A stretch of 64,000 nt of DNA from Toxonevra muliebris (GCA_963691655.1 OY829329.1:61560852-61624851); one strand, 5' to 3'; positions 1 through 10,654 are shown, counted from the stretch's first letter. Notes: a model not told the origin generated them from the sequence alone. Made by a program: numbers and translations.

Positions 1-589
1 TATTTTTATGATTTCTATGTTCCCCAGGTGATTTAGTGAATTTTCTACTTTAATTTTGGCCAAAAAACACATATTTTTTACATATTTTCATAACTGCACC
101 CCGAATTACTACGCCAATTAGAAAATAATGTAGAAAATGTTGTTGAAAATTTAATTTCTGTTAGTTTGATGTCCCATTTAACATGATCTGATGATTTAAA
201 CTTGAGATATATTTAAAAACGTGGGGTTACCTCTGGAAAGGTTAAGAAAAAATTTCAAAAGCCGATAACTCAAAAACGCTTTCATAAAAAAATATTTTAT
301 GGTTTTGCAGACCAATTTACATACGGAAATAATAACGGAAACTGCTTTATGAAATGGCGGTTGCATAGTGTAATTATATATAACTAGAAGCGTGTGGGGA
401 ATGAAACACAGCTAAAATATATGTAGCAACAATTCACGAGTGAAAAATTCATAAAACTATTCTCATTAAAAAGTACTAAAGATTAAACGAAATGAGCTCA
501 AATGGTGATTTTTGAAAGACAAAAAACTTAATTAAGAGTTTTCTTCAACGATCGCCTGCTTTGCAGAAAATTGTTTAAGATAGAGACTG
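1..589. other. AT-rich non-coding DNA
   Basis: No coding signal, terminal inverted repeat or tandem array was recognised here. Open frames are short and low in complexity. Confidence 0.5.
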
Positions 590-716
590 GTTTAAGTGGC
601 TGTCAGGGGACACACTCAGGCTAGAACGACCGATTGTAAAACCACATAAAATTTATATAGAAAAAGTAAGGTTAAGTGGATGTCCGTAAGGACACACTTA
701 GGCAAATCACGGCCGG
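590..716 (+). repeat. Doublet resembling a LINE 3'-UTR remnant
   Basis: Two similar segments follow each other: GGTTTAAGTGGCTGTC with GACACACTCAGGC, then GGTTAAGTGGATGTCC with GGACACACTTAGGC. The layout GGTT..AGTGGC...CACACTTA.GC also occurs at 39911-39960, where it is the 3' end of an RNase H-bearing LINE read in reverse. I infer two decayed LINE 3' ends or a short tandem duplication of one. Confidence 0.4.
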
Positions 717-1466
717 TTTTTAGTCATAATAAAATTTTTAAATAATTTGTAAAAATAATATCATGTTTCTAAAAGTTACATTAAATTACATGCATAGCTA
801 GATATAAGTATAAATATGATTTAAGCTTAAAGGTATACGCCTAAAGCTATAGTTAATATTGACTGCATTATCAAAACGAAACCCTACAGAAACATACATA
901 TCACAGAGATATAAACAAAATAAAAAAAATAATAATAATAATAAAGAGTAAAAAAAAAACCAAATCACTATTTTGCTACCACAAACCACGCTTACTCACG
1001 AGCTGAGTATAATAATAAAAAATCAATTAGAGTACACTAAAAACTCAACTTAAAAAGGGAGGCCCTTGAAAAAAATATAAAAATAAAGTAAAACAAAAAA
1101 AACAATAAGAAATAAAAATATGTATGTATGTAGTTAGGTACCAGCACATTGAATAAGCCGAAAAATTAAATAAATACCACACTGAAGTAAACGCAGAGTA
1201 ACGAGATGAAAAATTACTTTGGGGCGTTCACCAACTTGTCACTCACATATACTTACGTATACATACATATACACATACATATAAACGAGGAGTAGCAGTT
1301 GAAGAAAAATAATAAAACTTAAAAAGTTAAAAGTTTCTACACAAATTTTTCCTAAACTTGAACTGCTGCATAATATTTTGGTTTGGTCTTTAGATGAAGC
1401 TAATACGGAGAATGAACAAGTGGCATGTATTGCAAGGAATGAAATGGAATTAAATGTAAAACCGAC

Positions 1467-1511
1467 AAACAGACAGACAGAGAGACAAATAACCAACCAA
1501 CCAACCAACCA
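1467..1511. repeat. ACAG / AACC microsatellite
   Basis: ACAG-type units run into at least four AACC units. The only open frame across it is a translation of the repeat. Confidence 0.8.
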
Positions 1512-1568
1512 GTCATCCAAACTGAATGAAATGGTAGAGAAAAACGCTTATTCAATTAGTTTAAATAT

Positions 1569-1605
1569 CAGCAGCAGCAGCAGCGGTAACAGAACAGCAG
1601 AAGCA
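1569..1605. repeat. CAG (opa-type) microsatellite
   Basis: Five consecutive CAG-type triplets are followed by interrupted CAG units. Similar CAG/CAA runs recur through the window and are not in coding context. Confidence 0.8.
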
Positions 1606-2627
1606 GTAAAATAAAATCGTTAGAGCTACGCTACAAAAGTGCGTGGCTTAATGAATAATTTTGCAGCTCAACAACAGAAACAACACCAGCAGAAGTAACA
1701 TTAGCGATCTGCAATCAAATGTTGCTTGATTTTGGTATTGCTTACTGCTGCTGGTTGATGATTCTTCCGCTGCTGCTGCTACAGACTCAAGTGTCAGTTA
1801 ATATTAATAACAATAATATGCATGCTAAGTTTTTTTTATGCCGCAAGTCATGTTTAAATACTTTTGTTGCTTGCTTTATAGCGGCTATTGCTGCTGATGT
1901 TGTTGCTGATACATGTGATGATAACAACGCTGATGATTTTTTTTTTTGTGTGTGTGAAGATTTGTATGTGGCAAACGCAAACGCAACTAATGAATGTATT
2001 TCATTCTTATATTATTATTATTATTATATAGTTTTACAAGTGGCAAAATGCAAATGTATTTTTAATGATAAATGCAGCAAATGTTTCATATTCATGATCG
2101 CTCTCAGTTGCTGGCTCCCATTTCCATAAAAAAGTATTTTTGTGAAAAAAATTATTTGGCATACATTCACATAAAAATAATGAAAATATCAATTTATGAT
2201 TGTAATGCATTAAATATTTTATTATTATTGAAAATATCAATGCAAATGGAAGCTTCATGCTATTGGCAATGACATCTAATATAAGTTCAATTTCATTATC
2301 AAGTACGATTAAAGCTTTCATTTTGGTTTGTGCTTAATACTTTTATAATGATTATAAATCTCTCGAAATTTCTAGTTTTCTTCTCGTAAAATATGCGTGG
2401 GTGTTCTCCACATGGTTACCCCATAAAACTTACAACTCTCACTTTTATAACTAAATGCAAGAATTCACATACCATTTTCAAAAAGCTAAACGCTTGAAGC
2501 TCGTTGATTATAACAATAACTACTGAGTATATACAGCATGATTATAGCTTCCTTTAGCTGCAAACTAGTCTCAATTAAACAACAATAACTCAATAATCAT
2601 AAAAATCCTCCCTTGAACTATATATGT

Positions 2628-2751
2628 ATGTATATTAAACCATAATTTTTATTGTTGCTACCAATCAACAGCAAATGCTGACTTAAGCTCATTTGTTTAT
2701 ACAGTAAGCCCCGCTTAATTGCTTCGATGGAAATGTGGAATTTCTGGATCA
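2628..2751 (+). repeat. Source copy of a 124-bp duplication
   Basis: This segment recurs in the same orientation at 4005-4128 with two differences in 124 positions (C to A near 2690, G to A near 2712). It spans 74 bp of flanking DNA plus the first 50 bp of the pogo-like MITE that starts at 2702. The second copy therefore looks copied from this locus rather than being a separate MITE insertion. See the fold-back at 3945-4207. Confidence 0.85.
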
Positions 2752-2873
2752 ATTAATCGCCGAAAGCAATTAACCATCGAATTTGATTACGCTCGAAACT
2801 ATAAACATAAAACTATAAGCTCAATTAAACGAAAAATTCAATTAAACGGGGATCAATTAATCGGAGATTACTG
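2702..2873. mobile_element. pogo/Tigger-like MITE, 172 bp
   Basis: The element starts CAGTAAGCCCCGCTTAATTG and ends CAATTAATCGGAGATTACTG. The reverse complement of the end, CAGTAATCTCCGATTAATTG, pairs with the start at 16 of 20 positions. It is flanked by TA on both sides. CAGT termini with a TA duplication are typical of pogo/Tigger elements of the Tc1/mariner superfamily. No coding capacity is visible, so it is non-autonomous. The superfamily call rests on termini alone. Confidence 0.65.
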
Positions 2874-3359
2874 TATATATATATATATATGTATGCAGTT
2901 ATGTACGAATATCATTGCCCAGTTTTGCAATCACGAATATTCATTTTGTTTTTTCTTATATTTGAATTTCCTGTGCTGTATTTTTTTTCATTTGATATAT
3001 ATATGTGTGTGTGTATCTGTGTTTAAGATTTCCGCAACGAGCTTCATTAACAACAAAACTGCATCGATTTACAATTTACTCCCTTTTTATTATTGAATGT
3101 GGTACTTCTTTTTCGTTTTTTTTTGTGAGTGCTCAAGAAAACACTGCCAACCAAACGAAGAAAAAAAAAACTAAAAGCAGAGGAATGTAATAACCACCAA
3201 AGGGCATAATCAAATGCCAATCAGTAGCCGTATCTGAAAATACAAATAATGTAAGAATTTGTGCTCGTTTTTTTACGCGCTCTACAAACACAAAATAAAT
3301 ACAATACAAAAAAAAAAAAATATTAAGAATATCTTCATCAACCAAGATTCACTGAATTG
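2874..3359. other. Non-coding AT-rich DNA
   Basis: A short TA run follows the MITE, then TG-rich and A-rich sequence. Nothing recognisable. Confidence 0.45.
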
Positions 3360-3990
3360 AAAAAAACTTTAATCAATTTTGGTTTTTTAAATTTTGGAAA
3401 TAATTTTGAATGTTTTTTTGACATTTTCAAAGTAGTTTGAGATAATCTATTTGCATTGTTGACATAGTTATTTACGTAGTTTTCAATACTGTTTTCATTG
3501 CCGGCATGCATTTCGATGTTGCCTGCATTATTGACATCATTAAGAACATAGTTTTATAGGTTGTCCTCATTTTCGAGTAAATGATCTACATTGTTGACGT
3601 TGCGTTTGAAAATTACCTATATTCTCGACGAAATTTTTGACATTACCTAAACTGATGACATGATTGCAGACAAAGTCTTTCAAAATTTTTACACTTTTGG
3701 CATAGATTTGAGGTTGTCTACAATGCGAATTCGTTGTTTACATTTTCGGAATGGTTTTTGATGTTGCTTTCACTGTCGGCTTTGGTTTTGACGTTGTCAT
3801 TGTCAACATTGAATTATTAACGTAATTTTTGATATTGTTTTCATTGTTGTTGTCATGCTTTTTGACATTGTCTACATTGCCAAGAAGATTGCTAATCCAG
3901 TTTTTGATATTGTCACTACGACCGACGTAATCTTCGGACACTGCATATATTGTGGGCATAGCTTAAAAACATTGTCTACACAGTAATAAG
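3360..3990. repeat. Degenerate TTGACAT-type repeat, left part
   Basis: Variants of TTTTGACATTGTCTACATTG and GACATAGTTTTCATTG recur every 20-40 bp. The same texture resumes after mariner copy 1 at 5421-6060, so the mariner interrupts one degenerate array. Periodicity is loose and was judged by eye. Confidence 0.6.
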
Positions 3991-4207
3991 TATTGGGAGT
4001 ATGAATGTATATTAAACCATAATTTTTATTGTTGCTACCAATCAACAGCAAATGCTGACTTAAGCTAATTTGTTTATACAGTAAGCCCCACTTAATTGCT
4101 TCGATGGAAATGTGGAATTTCTGGATCACAATTACGACTTTATACATTCATACTCCCAATACTTACTACTGTGTAGATAATGTTTTTAAGCTATGCCTAC
4201 AATATAT
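3945..4207. repeat. Fold-back with templated insertion at mariner 5' end
   Basis: Arms: 3945-4010 (host flank plus the first 18 bp of the mariner end) match the reverse complement of 4141-4207, with about 3 differences in the 46-bp host part. Between the arms lie a 124-bp copy of 2628-2751 and an inverted stretch of mariner 5' end (CACAATTACGA.TTTATAC, about 4127-4146). The mariner then resumes at CTATCATACGCGCC (4208). Junction microhomologies are visible: ATGTAT between the terminal repeat and the copied segment, ATAT where the mariner resumes. The original 5' sequence AACTCGTAATTGTGACTAAC is missing in direct orientation. Confidence 0.85.
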
Positions 4208-5418
4208 CTATCATACGCGCCATTTTTTTTGACATTGACAGCTATTCTATCTCGAAGAGCGCCAAAAATACTATAAGAATTGATCTGTCAAATAATTTTC
4301 ATAATTTTACAAAAGTGTTTTACTATAGCTGAAAATGTCGGATTTCGTGCCAACAAAACAACATTTGCGTGAAGTTTTAATTTGCTCCTTCCATTTAAAG
4401 AAAAACGCAACTGAAGCACATCGTTTACTCACTGAAGCTTATCCTGACTGTGCTATAGACGTTAGAATGTGTTGTATGCCAGTTTCAAAAGTGGTGATTT
4501 TGATGTTGAAGACAGGGAACGTTCAGGCGGCTCGAAAAAGTTCTCGAAGAAAATTCATGTCAATCGCAACAAGAACTTGCAGAATCTTTAGGAGTTGATC
4601 AATCAACCATTTCTAAATGATTAAAAGCATTGGGAATGATTCAAAAGCAAGGAAATTGGGTGCCGTACGAATTGAAGCCGAGAGACGTCGAGCGACGATT
4701 TTTCACATATGAACTGCTGATTGAACGACAGAAAAGAAAAGGTTTTCTGCATCGTATTGTGACTGGCGATGAAAAGTGGATACGTTACGATAACCCTAAG
4801 CGTAAAAAATCATGGGGACCGACCGGGCATGCATCAACATCAACGGCAAAGCCGAACGTCCATGGATCCAAGCTCATGCTGTGTATTTGGTGGGATATGA
4901 AAGGTGTCGTGTATTATGAGCTGTTGAAACCGAATGAAACGATCACTGGCGACCGCTACCGACTACAGTTGATGCGTTTGAGCCGAGCATTAAAGGATAA
5001 GAGGGCAGAATATGAGAATAGACACGACGAAGTTATTCTTCATCACGACAATGCTCGGCCGCATGTTGCAAGGCAAGTAAAAACATATTTTGAAACGCTG
5101 AAATGGGAAGTACTACCCCACCCGCAGTATTCTCCAGACATTGCTCCTTCTGATTACCACTTGTTCCGATCGATGACACATGGCCTGGCTGAACAGCACT
5201 TCCATTCTTTCGAAGAACTCAAAAAATGGGTCGATTCGTGGATAGCCTCAAAAGATGAGGAGTTCTTTCGACGCGGAATCTGTATGCTACCAGAAAGATG
5301 GGAAAAGGTTGTGGCTAACGATGGACAATACTTTAAATAATAAATTTACAGTCAATTTTTCACAATAAATGTCCAAATTACGAAAAAAAAATACGAGTTT
5401 ATACATTCATACTCCCAA
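3993..5418 (+). mobile_element. mariner element, copy 1 (rearranged 5' end)
   Basis: Tc1/mariner element flanked by TA (3991-3992 and 5419-5420). The terminal repeat is TTGGGAGTATGAATGTATAA; its 3' copy reads TTATACATTCATACTCCCAA. The 5' terminal repeat is rearranged by the fold-back at 3945-4207. The internal 5' UTR, transposase remains and the AATAAA near 5365 follow. It lies within a TTGACAT-rich array. The other three copies in the window share its termini, so the family call is firm. The mariner subfamily was not determined. Confidence 0.9.
4335..5340 (+). pseudogene. mariner transposase pseudogene, copy 1
   Basis: Remains of a DD34D mariner transposase, the cut-and-paste enzyme of the element. 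The start MSDFVPTKQHLREVLICSFH matches copies 2 and 4. The N-terminal DNA-binding half is broken by a 7-bp deletion near 4469, a second deletion near 4545 that removes about 28 bp, and a TGA at 4618-4620 where copies 2 and 4 have CGA. Downstream the catalytic domain is open to 5340. It has D in TGDEKW (4768), D in HHDNARPH (5047) and D in APSDYHLF (5152), with 34 residues between the last two. The catalytic domain looks intact but is cut off from a working DNA-binding domain. Confidence 0.9.
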
Positions 5419-5420
5419 TA

Positions 5421-6060
5421 GTTTTCAGTTTTACCAAAATTTTCGACATAATTGTAGAAACAGTTGTCGTAAATTTTAATACTTTTGCCATAGATTTAAC
5501 TATTGTCTACATTTTACATTGTCAAGATGGTTACTCATGTAGTTTTTGTTGTTGTATTCTTTATTGGGTTTGAATTTTAAGCAGCTCTTATGCAGGTTAT
5601 TTATATTGTCGACATAGTTTTTGACATAGTTTTCATTATTTTCTTTAATGTTTATGTGATTTTCAATGTTGGATACATTGTTGACACAACGATAAACTTT
5701 TTTTTCAATGATGCCGTCATTGTCGATGCATTTTTCACTACTTACTAAAATTGTTGACGTAATTTTCGATTATCAACACTTTTGATTTAATTATAGACAT
5801 AGCTTGGGATACTAATTATATATTTTTTGCATTACATTAGTTGTTTGGGACGCGTTGTTAACACAGTGAACATAGCAGTCGACGTAGTTTTCTATGTCGC
5901 ATTAATTGTAGACGTCGCTTTTGACGGAGTTTCCCCAAGGCTTGCATGTTCGACACAGTTAGAGAATTGGTTTTAAATTTCCTTGTTTGTTGACTTGAAT
6001 TTCAAAGTTCTTTACATTCTTGACAAGACTGCTAACCTAGGTTTGGTTGTGGAGATTTTT
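5421..6060. repeat. Degenerate TTGACAT-type repeat, right part
   Basis: Continuation of the array seen before mariner copy 1, with recurring GTTTTTGACATAGTTTTC and ATTGTCGACATAG variants. No unit is exact. Confidence 0.6.
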
Positions 6061-6083
6061 ATGGTTTTTTCTTTAACAAATGA

Positions 6084-6389
6084 GAGGCTGAGAGGAAAAG
6101 TGGTATAACTTCTACGTTCAGAAAAAAGTGGAATAATTTTACTTAAGAGCAAAAGCGAAACGAAATATGTTGAGAGCAAAAGTGAAACGAAATATGTTCA
6201 GAGCGAAAACGGAATAAAAAACTATGCTGTTCTTGCTCTGAAAGAATTGTTATACCATTTTTGCTCTTACTTTTAAGGCGTTTCATTTTCACTCTAAACC
6301 GTATTAGATATGCCATTCTTGCACTGACACACTAAATTATTTCACTTTTGCTCTTATATAAATTTTAGCCCGCTTTTCCTCTCAGCCTG
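6084..6389. mobile_element. Short hAT-like MITE, 306 bp
   Basis: The left end GAGGCTGAGAGGAAAAGTGG pairs with the reverse complement of the right end, CAGGCTGAGAGGAAAAGCGG, at 18 of 20 positions. The flanks ACAAATGA and TCAAATAC share CAAAT, a possible decayed 8-bp target duplication. Inside, GAGCAAAAG.GAAACG units on the left face reverse-complement GCTC units on the right, so the element can fold. The CAG start and 8-bp flanks suggest hAT, but no transposase is present to confirm it. Confidence 0.6.
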
Positions 6390-7895
6390 TCAAATACAAC
6401 TCAAAAACTCAACTTGCGCCTACTTTTCATACAATTCTTACACTATTTTATCGAGTATTTCATTAAATACAACCGTTCCTCTCTTTGGCAAATCAATATG
6501 GAATAACCGATCCAATACATATAAAAACAAAAAATGTTATCAAATTATTATTTTCCCATTTGAGTCGCGCACATATTCAACAAGGTGCATTCCTTAACCT
6601 TTCGCACAAATGAAAAGAAAAACAAAAATCAAGATGAAAAAAATATGAAAAATATCTATGAAGGGGTACCATATCAAAAACAAAGCGAACCAGAATTCCC
6701 TGCGAATAGTAAGACTGTGGTTGTTATTCTCTCGGCGAATGCTTTTTGCCGAAGCTAAAGGACACAAAGTGCATTTAATAAAAATCACGATATAAGGGCG
6801 ATCACGATCAGTGAAATAAAAAAAAAAAAAACATATGCGCGAGCGCGCGCGCACTTGCGCACACATTTTAAGTTTGCCTGCCTAGTAGGCTGCTTACCTT
6901 CATCTTACTTTCGACGTTTGTTGTTGCATTGCAGGCAGCATCAATAGAATGTTTATTGATTTTTTAAAAGTTATGAAAATATAATAGCAAAAAGAACAAC
7001 AGCAGCAGCAACAGCAGCTCATCAGCAGTAAAAGCAAAGAATAAAAATGAAAAAGAATAAAAAAAAAGCAACTTTACAAATACTTTGAACCCTTTAGGGG
7101 TCAAATATAAGTTGAAAGAAAAAGAAAAAAAGAAGCCGATTTTTGCAGCAGCTTTACCACAACCTACGCTACGCTAAAGGTTCTTTCAACGTTGTTGTCG
7201 TCATCTTGGTTTGTTTGAAGAAGCTTTTATTTTTAAGAATGTTTTTTTTTTTTATTTTCATTTTCTTTTTATAGTTGCTGAGCAAGCTCTTGCTGTGGTT
7301 AGCTGCTTGCTTTGTTGTTGTAATGAAATGCTATTCGAGTTCAAATAAAAAGATATTTCATAATCTTAGAAATGAAGAAGAAAAACTAAAGCATACTGTT
7401 GCATGCTTTTCATATACAAAAGTATTGCCAGCAAATGCACGGCGGAAATGTAGCAACAGCAGCAGCAGCAGCAAAAAAAGAAGGAAGATTAATGTCGTTA
7501 AAATTTCGTAACTTCATTATCTTACTTGATATTGTAGATATAGACCCGTATTTGCTGAGAATGTGGGAGGGGAGAGGAGGAATATGCAATGTTTTAACGA
7601 ATTTATGAGAATTTCAAGTGTATTGCTATTCAAAGATAATGTATTTCGAATATCACTCTATACCAGCCAGAAAAGTATCTATGAGATTGTTGATTGTTAT
7701 ACAGAATTTGTTACTTTCATAGCTCAAAAAGTAGGAACACGTATGTATTTTCCCCTCAAAAAAAGTATTTAGATTAATCCCTAATATTCTATTTTATATG
7801 CTTATAGACAGATGCTGTACTTTTATACAATGTCAACAGTACTTTACACTGTTCTATTTTAATTGCGCAGTTTGTAGTCTAAGATTCTAGTTGTG
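6390..7895. other. Non-coding DNA
   Basis: Contains a GC/CA-rich run near 6838-6865, CAG/CAA runs near 7005 and 7452, and A- or T-runs. Open frames here are low-complexity or lack family resemblance. Confidence 0.45.
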
Positions 7896-8282
7896 TTTTT
7901 TTTTTTTTTTTTGTGCGTTGGAAGATGGAAACCTTACATTAGGTACCGCAGAACTCCTGTTCTTGTCCGGTTATGTCGGATTCTTACCGACTAAAACCAC
8001 CTTCATCTCGTTTACTCCACCCCGCGGGACTACCGTTAAGTATTACTTCGTGGGGGGAAACGGCTTTAAGCTGTACTTCTTTCATCTATGTGTCTCATTT
8101 GCTCGCTTCTTCTAAGTTCCACCATGAGCAATGTGGCCATTTTGTTTACAGCATTCCATGTTTCTTGGGACTTATTAGATTATCTGGTGTAATTGTGTCT
8201 CCAACAGCACTGTTCAGCGCGATTCTCAAATTCGTGAAACGACTGCATTCAAAAACACATGTTCTGCATCTTCTATACAAGA

Positions 8283-8352
8283 CGACCTCGATTGTCTAGT
8301 GGATAGTGCACTAGACTTTCATTCAGAAGGTTGCGGGTTCGATTCCCGTCTT
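8283..8352 (+). ncRNA. tRNA-like SINE head 1
   Basis: Internal pol III promoter boxes in tRNA spacing: TGTCTAGTGGATAG then GGTTCGATTCC. It continues directly into SINE body sequence and shares its layout with the element at 17009, so I do not call it a tRNA gene. Confidence 0.65.
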
Positions 8353-8526
8353 GGCCTGGTGGTTTATTCTCATAAGCTTCTTATATTCACTATCGATATG
8401 AAGCGGATGAGAATTATAAGAATGTGTACAAGTACACACCTTGGTTTGTAATGGCAAAACCACCGAGCTGATAAAAAATTGACACACAGCCGTTCGGAAT
8501 CGGCGTTAAACTGTAGGTCCTACCAT

Positions 8527-8600
8527 CGCCACTGTGGTCTAGTGGCAGAGTGCCAGACTCTTATCTCTGGAGACCTGAGTTCGATTCTCGGCTTGGGTAT
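8527..8600 (+). ncRNA. tRNA-like SINE head 2
   Basis: GTGGTCTAGTGGCAGAGTGC (A box) and GAGTTCGATTCTCGG (B box) give a second tRNA-like promoter right after the first SINE unit. The acceptor arms are not convincing for a working tRNA. Confidence 0.55.
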
Positions 8601-9612
8601 GTTTCTTATCTATCTTTCTTTCTTTCGTTTTCGTTTCTTTTGCTTTTCATTTCGTTTGCCTTTCTTTTTTTCTTGGGGCTTTGGTACAATAAATCTTATA
8701 GGTCGCAGTGCCTGACTTTCAAGTCGTCCTCTTTCAAATAATAATAATCTTCTATGCAGTCTGGTCCGCAGTGATCGCATGCAGGGTAATTTTCATATGC
8801 AGATACCCCTTGAAACAACCGTGTCCGCTGAGTATCTGTGTCAGGAAAAAGTTCACCTCGCCATGTGTTCTGTTCAGCGAGATTGTCAGATTTTGAATAA
8901 GTCTATATGTCCGTCTCCCCTTCTCTCCGTGATTCCAGCGACTCTGCCATTCAGCGATTGTAATTAATTTTGTATTTGCGCGTTGATTACAAATGGTTGT
9001 AGACTCCGAAGCTAGTGCTTTTCTTATTTGAGGCTCTCTTGCTATTAAATCCAGTGGGTACAGTCCAGCTATAACTAGTACAGCTTCTTCTGAGACAGTG
9101 CGAAACGCGAAGCACACTCTAAGCGCACATATTCGGTATGACAACTTTATTCCTCGAACATATGTCTTCATTTTAAATGCATCAATCCATATTGGTGCTC
9201 CATAAAGAATTATTGATTTGACTACACCTGTCAATAGCTGTCTTCGAAGTTGTTTGGGTCCTCTGGCATTCATCATGATTCTTGAGAGTGCACCAGTTGC
9301 TTGCGCTGCTTTTTAATGCGCATAAGACCCACCGTGTTAGGCCAGTTTTGTATTTTCAATCCTGTTGCATTTGCAATGCTAGCAACTTCATTAAGGTGTT
9401 TTGCTGCCTCTACCACCGCAATGTCGTCAGCAAATCCCACTATTTTTGAACCTTTATTCCCGCTTAGCTTTAATACGCCGTCATACATTAAATTCCATAG
9501 GGCTGGGCCTAAAACTGATCTTTGGGGAACATCTCCGGTTATCTTGTAGTCCATTGTGCCTCTAATCGTATCATATTTCAGTCATCTATTGCTCTAATAG
9601 TGTAAGCTCTTA

Positions 9613-10117
9613 TAAGCGTAATATTGCTATATAACCAGCAGCAATTAAATACACGTGTAGTTCGGATTCGAGTTTTGATCCATATCCTTAAACGAATCTA
9701 TATATTTAATGCGTTTCAGCTTAGTTGAAAGTAGTAATAACTGTTCGTGTTAAAAATACACGTGTAGTTTAGATTCGTGTTTTGCCAAATACTCATTTCA
9801 ACTCAGTGGATATTTTTACTTCGCATATTAAGACTATTTTACTTTTATTAGGCAATGATTTATTGAAATTAGTAGTTTGAGTTCATGTTTCGGTCAATAT
9901 TATGTAATTAACCTTGAAGGCCTAGTAAGTAATTCCTAGACTAGGAATAATTGTCACATGTGTGTTCAGTTCGCTTCAACTGAGTTAAGACGATATTTCT
10001 CTCACTAGTAAATTATTAGTTTTTTAAAGCATTTGGAGCGCCGGTCACTGCTATTCAGCGACTCTCGGTGAAAATTTATGAGCTCTTGCTATTCGCTGTA
10101 TAACCATCATTTCGGCT
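9613..10117. other. Non-coding DNA with a dispersed E-box-like repeat
   Basis: AATACACGTGTAGTTCGGATTCG (written here as its halves AATACACGTGTAG and TTCGGATTCG) near 9648 recurs as ACACGTGTAGTTTAGATTCG near 9757. Relatives occur near 11918, 19259 and 47640. A short perfect palindrome, ATTCCTAGACTAGGAAT, lies near 9931-9948. No gene seen. Confidence 0.45.
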
Positions 10118-10654
10118 TCAAAGACGAAATGACAAGCACAAGACTAAATTATTTAGAAAGTTACTACCCTCTACCCCTCTAGCGGATTCAGGCATTTCCG
10201 AAGTGGAAATTTCGATTTCCTCGTCTGATTCTAAACTTTTTTTTTTTCTTGATTCATGACCAACAATTACAATGTATGAGATTTCCATTGATAAGGGAAT
10301 AACACCATCTTCGACCCTACCTGTCGAAGTTAGTCTGCTACCATTCCATTTAGTTTGGTGTAAAAATGCACCGGTGATGGTGGTCAAATGATTGCCAAAG
10401 AAAGGTCTGAAGAGAGTGAAGTCAATATGTTTGGGTTTAAAGAAAAACCACATTAGAATTTTGAGTTATACTATGAGAAGTTCAGGCCAGGACTGTCCCA
10501 AGTTCAACATTATGGTCCATGGTTTGAACCCATGGGAAAATATCCTAACATTTTTCAAGCATAGATTTTTACAATCGACTGATGTGTGCAATTTAATCGA
10601 TAGAGGAGTAAAAACCTGCGAGCATTCTAATTTATCGGATTGCCAAGCTATCAT
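10118..10654 (-). other. Unrecognised open frame with one stop (possible pseudogene)
   Basis: One minus-strand frame is open for about 178 codons, with a single TAA near 10465. It reads MIAWQSDKLECSQVFTPLSI at the start and FRPFFGNHLTTITGAFLHQT in the middle. The C-terminal part has an acidic/Ser-rich stretch (ESDEEIEISTSE). Composition is less AT-biased than the surroundings. I do not recognise a family. A plus-strand frame overlaps it and is also open for 90 codons, so the coding strand is unsure. It could be a remnant of a mobile-element or host gene, or chance. Confidence 0.25.

Larger units (their letters stand above)
717..2627. other. Non-coding DNA with microsatellites
   Basis: AT-rich sequence with A-runs, AAT repeats, an ACAG/AACC stretch, a CAG run near 1569 and a TTA run near 2010. 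Open frames in this stretch are Phe/Ile/Asn-rich or are translated microsatellite. No gene was recognised. Confidence 0.5.
8280..8746 (+). mobile_element. Composite tRNA-derived SINE inside LINE
   Basis: The insert is flanked by ATCTTCTATACA (8268-8279) and ATCTTCTATGCA (8747-8758), a 12-bp target duplication with one mismatch. It begins with a tRNA-like head with A box TGTCTAGTGGATAG and B box GGTTCGATTCC at 8336-8346. A body follows, ending CGGCGTTAAACTGTAGGTCC (to 8519). A second tRNA-like head comes next (A box near 8535, B box near 8578), then a T/C-rich part and an AATAATAATA tail. The first unit matches the SINE at 17009. Whether this is a dimeric SINE or two successive insertions is open. 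Confidence 0.7.
7896..9612 (-). mobile_element. R1-like non-LTR retrotransposon, 5'-truncated
   Basis: Read on the minus strand. The 3' end is a 17-nt A tail (T run 7896-7912), followed by a 3' UTR closely similar to that at 15967-16110. The coding part follows: reverse transcriptase with DYKITGDVPQRSVLG and the FADDIAVV active-site motif (about 9424-9435), then the C-terminal region with RTHGEVNFFLTQILSGHGCF and a zinc-knuckle region. Frames are broken and upstream RT domains are missing, so this is a dead copy. A composite SINE at 8280-8746 splits it, and the two halves join in the zinc-knuckle region. R1-clade assignment rests on remembered family resemblance. Confidence 0.8.

Noticed and set aside
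8283..8600. Functional tRNA genes
   Set aside because: A and B boxes are present, but the sequence runs into SINE body, recurs elsewhere and lies within a target duplication.
9301..9549. Plus-strand 82-codon frame
   Set aside because: Antisense shadow of the LINE reverse transcriptase, which has the FADD motif on the minus strand.
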